From NCBI GenBank assembly GCA_022496805.1, contig CM040091.1, positions 21,814,336-21,878,335 of the forward strand: a stretch of 64,000 bases of DNA, read 5' to 3'. This document shows, in pieces, positions 58,816-64,000 of the stretch (position 1 is the stretch's first letter; every line of letters starts with the position of its first letter). Origin of the DNA: Pohlia nutans. Lineage: Eukaryota; Streptophyta; Bryopsida; Bryales; Mniaceae. The notes under the pieces are model-generated. The model ran no database searches and was not told the origin of the DNA. It saw nothing but the letters and a program-made list of their open reading frames with translations. Position numbers and translations under genes: made by a program.

Positions 58816-58979
58816 CTGAGTGAGGAGTCTCCGGAGCAGGGACTTCTGGAGCAGGATCCGGACACTGACAGAATGGAAGGAGTCTCTGGAGTAGGATCCG
58901 GACACTGACAGAATGGAAGGAGTCTCTGGAGCAGAGATTTCTGGGGCGGGGATTACTGAGCAGGAAGCATGTCAAATGA

Positions 58980-59693
58980 GAGCATGGCCACCCATGGCCT
59001 CAGAGGGTCTCTGACCTCAAGAAGTGGATGAAAAGTTTCAAGGGGCCTTTCAAAATGCTTCTTGATTCTGGATTCTAAGGTACAGATACCTATACCCGAT
59101 AACTTAAGCATTTCAGCATAGCATATCTTGGGTTATCAAGAAGGAGTTATTTTTTGTGCGTAGGAAAATAAGGTTCATGGAGAATGAGCTTTTTTCCAAA
59201 ATTAATTAAGTAAAATTAGAATTACTACAAATTTTATTGTTCGAAAGTTGGTCAGAGCCCATAACCAACATATAGCTGCACCCATGACCGACAACAACAA
59301 GAGCAGTGAACAAACATAAGACTATTTAATTCCGTAACAGTCACAGACGCGTTCTATTGGAGGATGCATCCTGAATATCCTGGATATAAATACCGGCTTC
59401 TGGTTTTCCAATGCGCAGCACCCAGGAAATCTACTTATCTGTGATGGGTGCGTTATCGGTTATGGGTGTCTATACCTTAGCGTGTTAGAAATTGGGCCTT
59501 GAAATCACTATTGAGTTGACTATTCGATGACTATTCCTCTCATTCTACTTGTGATTGGTCCATTGACTATTTGATGGGCACTTTTGATACGTGAAGGGCG
59601 TGTAAGGGTGGGGGACTGTGAGTGCAAGGGCCCTTCACATGTAGATGAATAATTTGAGAGGGTTAGTCCTAGCGTGCATGGGTGGGAATGCTC
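58980..59693. mobile_element. GAGCAT-end MITE, TGA duplication, with nested insert
   Basis: GAGCATGGCCACCCATGG and GTGCATGGGTGGGAATGCTC ends, TGA at 58977-58979 and 59694-59696. Split by the element at 59078-59477. Confidence 0.85.
59078..59477. mobile_element. Nested MITE with AGG ends and TA duplication
   Basis: AGGTACAGATACCTATACCC at the left, GGGTGTCTATACCT at the right, 400 bp, TA on each side. The uninterrupted site CCTAGCGTGTTAG is at 45990. Confidence 0.88.
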
Positions 59694-60108
59694 TGATGCA
59701 GTGATGAACCAGATGGCTTCTGTGCTACAGGTATCCCTGTTGAAAAATGGACATAAATGTAGATGAAATCGTCAAAGTGCTGTTAACCCGTAAAGGATCA
59801 AGTGTCCTAACTAGGACATTTCAATATATGGTGGTGTACAATATCTTACAATAGACATTGTAAACCAAAGTCATGTTTAAAATATTTAAAATATTTTTAA
59901 TGAAAAAGAGAGAGACTAGTAGACTACTGTACTGTACAAGAGCAACATGTGAAACTACAAACTTGCTAAGAGCATGGCCACCCATGCCTTCAGAGAGTCT
60001 CTCACTTTCCAGAAGTAGATGAAAAGCTTCAAGGGCCCTTTCAAAATGCCTCTTGACTCTGGATTCTAACGTGTTAGAAATTGGGCCTTCAAAACACTAT
60101 TTAGTTGA

Positions 60109-60267
60109 CGTTAAACGCAGGCCAGCCTTATTCTGCCTTTTTCACGTCCCTGTTAGATCGCAGAATCTGCAACGATTTGAAGAACCGGCAGAGGGTACCG
60201 ATTCTGCAAATTGGTTTCCAATTCTGCAAATTGGTACAGATTCCGACAGACTGGCTTGCGTTTAACG
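60109..60267. mobile_element. Hairpin element, CGTTAAACG ends
   Basis: CGTTAAACGCAGGCCAG at the left, CTGGCTTGCGTTTAACG at the right, 159 bp. Confidence 0.75.
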
Positions 60268-60270
60268 CTT

Positions 60271-60384
60271 GAGAGCGGGCAGGGAGTTGCTTGTTCTGCC
60301 GGGCGCGCGGCTACAGGTCTCGCCCTGCCGGGCTCGACCTGTAACCGCTTGCACGGCAGAACAGGCAATTCCCTGCCCGCTCTC
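60271..60384. mobile_element. Near-complete GC-rich palindrome
   Basis: GAGAGCGGGCAGGGAGTTGC pairs with GCAATTCCCTGCCCGCTCTC after a small bulge; stems continue through TGTTCTGCCG / CGGCAGAACA. 114 bp. Confidence 0.8.
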
Positions 60385-60561
60385 TAGTACGAAATCCTCC
60401 CATTCTACTTGTGATTGGTCCATTCACTATTTGATGCGTACTTTTGATACGTGAAGGGCATGCAAGGGTGGGGGAGTGTGAGTGCAAGGGCCCTTCATAA
60501 CTTATATAGATGAATAATTTGAGAGGGTTCGTCCTAGCGTGCATGGGTGGGAATGCTCTAA

Positions 60562-61196
60562 GGTGATGTGTCCAAAAGTCAGCCTTCCTGTTCCGTCCAA
60601 CGGACAGTAACTGCTACTGCTGGACGGAGGGCAACTCAGTCAGCTGCTTCTCCACACACTACCACTGGAAATTCGCCGACCAACTGGAAATTCTTCACTT
60701 CCTGCGGTACAGACGCCGGCGATTACAATCCTTCCCAATTCTCAGTCAGTCTTACAAGCTTTTCATTTCTGCAGCTCGAAGCAAATTTCGATCCCAGTTC
60801 GCTCTTGAATTCGCAAGGTGGTGGATCGAAATTTCCGCCGCATATGGCGGATCCAGGTGCTGGCCTGGATTCGCGCGTCCACCGATCATTGCGAAAGCGG
60901 GGCGTTATGGATGATCAGCTCGGCCGCCATGGAGATCACTGTTCCCCAATTGTTTTTTCGATGACAATTGTAAGTTTGGTGGTCGCAGCTTTTTGAAAGG
61001 TCGATCCGAACAGGGGTTGCATCCGGTGGATGTCGACGTCGAGCGCGCGAAAGCTATTAGCAAGCCGTGCATCGATCACGTCGCCGTGGACCTCTTTCCC
61101 AAGCTGCTGCTGCTGCTCCATCATGCCACTGATGAGAGCTTCGTGTTTGTTCTCGCGTCGGAATTTGACTGAGTAATGTTGCGGTTACGACACTAA
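60562..61196. other. Probable promoter and leader of the CNGC gene
   Basis: Higher GC than the surroundings and open over long stretches, including an ATGGCGGATCCAGG at about 60843. I treat it as 5' flank and leader rather than a separate gene, since no domain is recognised. Confidence 0.4.
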
Positions 61197-62837
61197 ATGC
61201 GGGGCTTCACGAAGGTGCAAACGATGGACGGCCAGCCCAAGAGATTCGTCCGGTACGTAGCACTTCTCCATTTCCCTCAAATTCAAAATCTCCGCATTGT
61301 TATCTCCGTCAACAGTGAGTTTTGCATTCTTCAACAATGATTGTCACAAGGACGTGGAAAACTAATCTTCACGCTTTCGTCTTTATGCTTCCATCAGTTC
61401 GAAACTCTCATCCCGGCCTCTGTAGTTAGAATAGAAAATGGGGTTTCAAAGACTTAGCGTCATGCTCCCAACTTTGAAATACTTTGAAAAAGTTGAAAAC
61501 TCGTCTTCACGCTTTGTCTCATCTTCACGCGCATCTAACAGTTAGAAATTCATCTGCCTCTAATTAGAATAGAACATGGGGTTTCAAACATTCTCATCTC
61601 ATAGTTGGAAAAAAAATCTTCCCCTGTTGTGCACTTGCATTCTCGAAAGTTGCCACGATTTGAAATTCAAATCTTCGCATTGTTATATCCGTCAATAGAG
61701 AGTTTCAGAGTTCTCATCGTTTGTACAAAACTTGCATTCTTCAACGATTGTCACAAGGACGTGGAAAACTCAACTCCACGCTTTGTGATCTTCACGCGCA
61801 TCTAACAGTTAACTAGAAATTCATCTGCTTCTAATTAGAATAGAACATGGGGTTTCAAACATTCTCATCTTATAGTTGGAAAAAATCTTCCCCTGTTGTG
61901 CACTTGCATTCTCGAAAGTTGCCACGATTTGAAATTCAAATCCTCGCATTGTTATATCCGTCAACAGTGAGTTTCAGAGTTCTCATCGTTTGTACAAAAC
62001 TTGCATTCTTCAACAACGATTGTCGCAAGGACGTGGAAAACTCACCTCCACGCTTTGTGATTCGCGACTCATCTTCATGATTCCATCAGCTCGAAACTCT
62101 CATCCCTATTAGAAAACGGGGTTTCAAACATTCTCATCTCAAAGTTGGAAAAAAATTCCCCTGTTGTGCACTTGCATTCTCTACCAACATCGAAAGTTAC
62201 CACGCTTTTGGTGATTTCCTTGTGATTGTTGCAATGGTGCAGGTTTCGCTCCGATCTGGACCAGGACGATGAGTACAACACCGACACACTGGACCGAGTC
62301 CCGCTACGTTCCAGCAACCAGCAGTTCACAGTAAACTCCCGGGGCTCGGCAGTGCGACGGGGACTGGAGAAAGGCTCGCTGGGGATCTTCCGGTCGAAAC
62401 CGGGCCCGCTGACATTCAAGCTCAACAACAACGACGACAACGATCCCATCAAGCATCATCCCGGAAACCGAAACACGAAACAATCGTACTTGGACCCCGC
62501 AGGGAAACTCCTCTACCGATGGAACACGTTCTTCGTGGCCACGAGCCTGGTGGCCGTGTTCGTGGACCCCTTGTTCTACTACCTCCCGTTCGTCGACGAC
62601 GTCAACAACTGCGTGCAAATCTCCAACGGCCTCAAGAAATCCGTCACGGTGTTCCGCACCATGACGGATTTCCTTTACATGATCCACATGTTTCTGCAGT
62701 TTCGAACGGCGTATATCGCTCCTAGCTCCCGTGTTTTCGGGCGTGGGGATCTCGTTACGGACCCCAAAATGATCGCCGTGAGGTATCTTCGGAAAGATTT
62801 CTGGGTCGACCTCGTCGCCGTTTTGCCTATTCCGCAG
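61197..62837 (+). CDS. CNGC-like: Cyclic-nucleotide-gated ion channel, 5' part (first two exons)
   Basis: Exon 1 61197-61252 (MRGFTKVQTMDGQPKRFV) joins in phase to exon 2 62243-62837, giving 217 residues before the window ends in intron 2. Exon 2 has the cytosolic N-terminus, then S1 (WNTFFVATSLVAVFVDPLFY), an extracellular NNCVQ segment, S2 (TDFLYMIHMFLQFRTAYIAP) and the conserved YLRKDFWVDLVAVLPIPQ at S3. These match plant CNGCs, plasma-membrane or endomembrane cation channels with a C-terminal cyclic-nucleotide and calmodulin-binding region, which lies beyond this window. Phe-Arg at the splice (FVR-FRSDLD) fits the family. A second ATG nine codons in is an alternative start. Intron 1 (990 bp) contains 270-bp tandem repeats. 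Confidence 0.92.
61573..62112 (+). repeat. 270-bp tandem repeat in CNGC intron 1
   Basis: AACATGGGGTTTCAAACATT recurs at 61573 and 61843, and as AAACGGGGTTTCAAACATT at 62113: two full units plus partial ones on each side. Units share TTCCCCTGTTGTGCACTTGC and CACAAGGACGTGGAAAAC-type blocks. Confidence 0.9.
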
Positions 62838-63084
62838 GTAGGGTTTCGATTCTGATTTGCGAGTGAAGTGTTTTCCTGTTTGTTATGAGAGAATTGCGTT
62901 TGTATGTTACAAAACGTTTGGATTAGGGTTTCATGGTTGCGGTGGAAATTATTGTTAGCTGAGAGTTGATCGATCGGTTGAGTTTTATTGTGAGGGAATA
63001 GTGTGTTACAGAACCTCTGGATTAGGGTTTTCTGTTGATGGCCTGGGTTCCTCATTTAGGGATTAGGGTTTCATTTAGGGATTA

Positions 63085-63370
63085 AGGTCCACTTTAAACA
63101 TAGGCTCGGGCTGGATGGAAGGCTGGCCCGATTCAATCCGGCCCAAGTTTGGAGTTCGGGCCATGGCAAACCTTGTCCCGATTTCATCAAACCGGCCTAA
63201 AGATTTGGCGTCAAAATCATGCCACATAGGAAAAATTGCTCCTTCCCGGCCCTAGTATAAAGCCCTTGGGTTGAATTTGAAAGAACCGAGCGATCCTATT
63301 GGTTGATGTTGGTTGAAATTTAAAGAGTTCGGGCTGGCCCTCAATCCGGCCCCAAGTATAAAGTGGGCCT
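63085..63370. mobile_element. MITE with AGG ends and TA duplication
   Basis: AGGTCCACTTTAAACATAGG at the left, CCAAGTATAAAGTGGGCCT at the right, TA on each side. Confidence 0.75.
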
Positions 63371-63450
63371 TAGTGAATTGATTACAGTAGCTAGTTAGTA
63401 AGTTGATGACATTGACCATGTCTTTACGTGCTGGTCATCATTCATTCTGT

Positions 63451-63767
63451 TTAACCCCTACAAGTCCTAGTGTCCACAAACTGGATTACAAACAGATTCA
63501 AAGCCTTGCAACTCTCTCATACAATCTTGGATGATTTTCATCCAAGTCACTTTTGTAAGTATTAAATTATCTGCCACTGACAATAAATCTCTTGTGATGG
63601 GAAGTTGCTGAAAACATTGAAGAGGCCTCCAATTGAAAGTATGTCAAATTTTTTGGGTAGATTTTATGCTTGCAATGGTCCTCGCATGTACATCTGAGCC
63701 TTGCTAATATCTATTTTTGAGGCTAACATCTACTTGTGTTCAAAGGGTCGGTACATTTAGGGGTTAA
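63451..63767. mobile_element. TTAA-class element in CNGC intron 2
   Basis: TTAACCCCTACAAGTCC at the left, GTACATTTAGGGGTTAA at the right, 317 bp. Confidence 0.8.
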
Positions 63768-64000
63768 GATACAGGTATCCATAGTCGATATGTATCCATA
63801 ACTAATTAGTAGATCTTAGAAGTTGCGTTTCATGGATGGATCCATAAACTAACATAGTGATATCCAAAAGTTGAAACAATGTTGATCAATCAAGAGTTGC
63901 CACATGATGTAGCTTTATGTTTTGGAATTAATCTAATTGATGTTGGTTATATATGAACCTATATATTGTATTAGTCATGAGTTTCAAAGAAATTTAGTTT

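Larger units (their letters stand above)
59970..60558. mobile_element. GAGCAT-end MITE, TAA duplication, with two nested hairpins
   Basis: Same family as 45894-46196; TAA at 59967-59969 and 60559-60561. Interrupted after GTTGAC by 60109-60384. Confidence 0.85.
62838..64000. other. CNGC intron 2 (continues beyond window)
   Basis: No further CNGC exon found. Contains two MITEs: 63085-63370 and 63451-63767. Confidence 0.6.

Noticed and set aside
60568..60996. 142-codon ORF upstream of the CNGC gene
   Set aside because: No recognisable domain and it lies where the CNGC leader and promoter are expected.

Overview
This is a stretch of a eukaryotic nuclear genome from a land plant. The evidence is GT-AG spliced genes for plant families: a BIM1-type bHLH factor, a cyclic-nucleotide-gated channel, a plant F-box protein and a cellulose-synthase-like D remnant. 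These sit in AT-rich DNA packed with short non-autonomous transposons. I cannot place the species. No tRNA or rRNA gene, CRISPR array, bacterial operon or intact transposase was seen.

Layout. 1-6.1 kb: a small uncharacterised gene (142 aa) and a complete four-exon Mpv17/PMP22-family gene. 8.9-13.9 kb: a complete ten-exon BIM1-like gene on the minus strand (687 aa), with every splice phase closing. 14-34 kb: no convincing gene; GC-rich low-complexity blocks, SINE pieces, a LINE-like coding remnant and many MITEs. 34.6-35.8 kb: a dead 3' fragment of a CSLD gene, interrupted by two unrelated MITEs. 36-47.6 kb: repeats, including a tRNA-derived SINE. 48.1-49.4 kb: an intact F-box gene. 50.4-53.1 kb: an inverted copy of the 1.6-4.3 kb segment, with a second intact 142-aa ORF and only exon 1 of the Mpv17 gene. 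54-60.6 kb: nested MITEs and an inverted repeat enclosing gene fragments. 61.2-64 kb: the first two exons of a CNGC channel, which runs off the right edge.

The repeats fall into recognisable classes. (i) A large TTAA-bounded class whose ends begin TTAACCCCTAAA, resembling piggyBac-type elements, in several subfamilies; one copy has uninterrupted empty sites elsewhere in the window. (ii) GAGCAT...ATGCTC elements flanked by 3-bp TAA/TGA/TCA duplications, and GGGCCGCTTCACAC elements flanked by TAA, both Harbinger/Tourist-like. (iii) Elements starting AGG flanked by TA. (iv) A family with 24-bp ends and 4-bp target duplications, one copy in the CSLD remnant and one just upstream of the F-box gene. 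(v) A tRNA-derived SINE with microsatellite tails.

The genes do not form a pathway. The window is best read as a few ordinary plant genes in DNA reshaped by segmental duplication and by many small transposons that leave legible target-site signatures.
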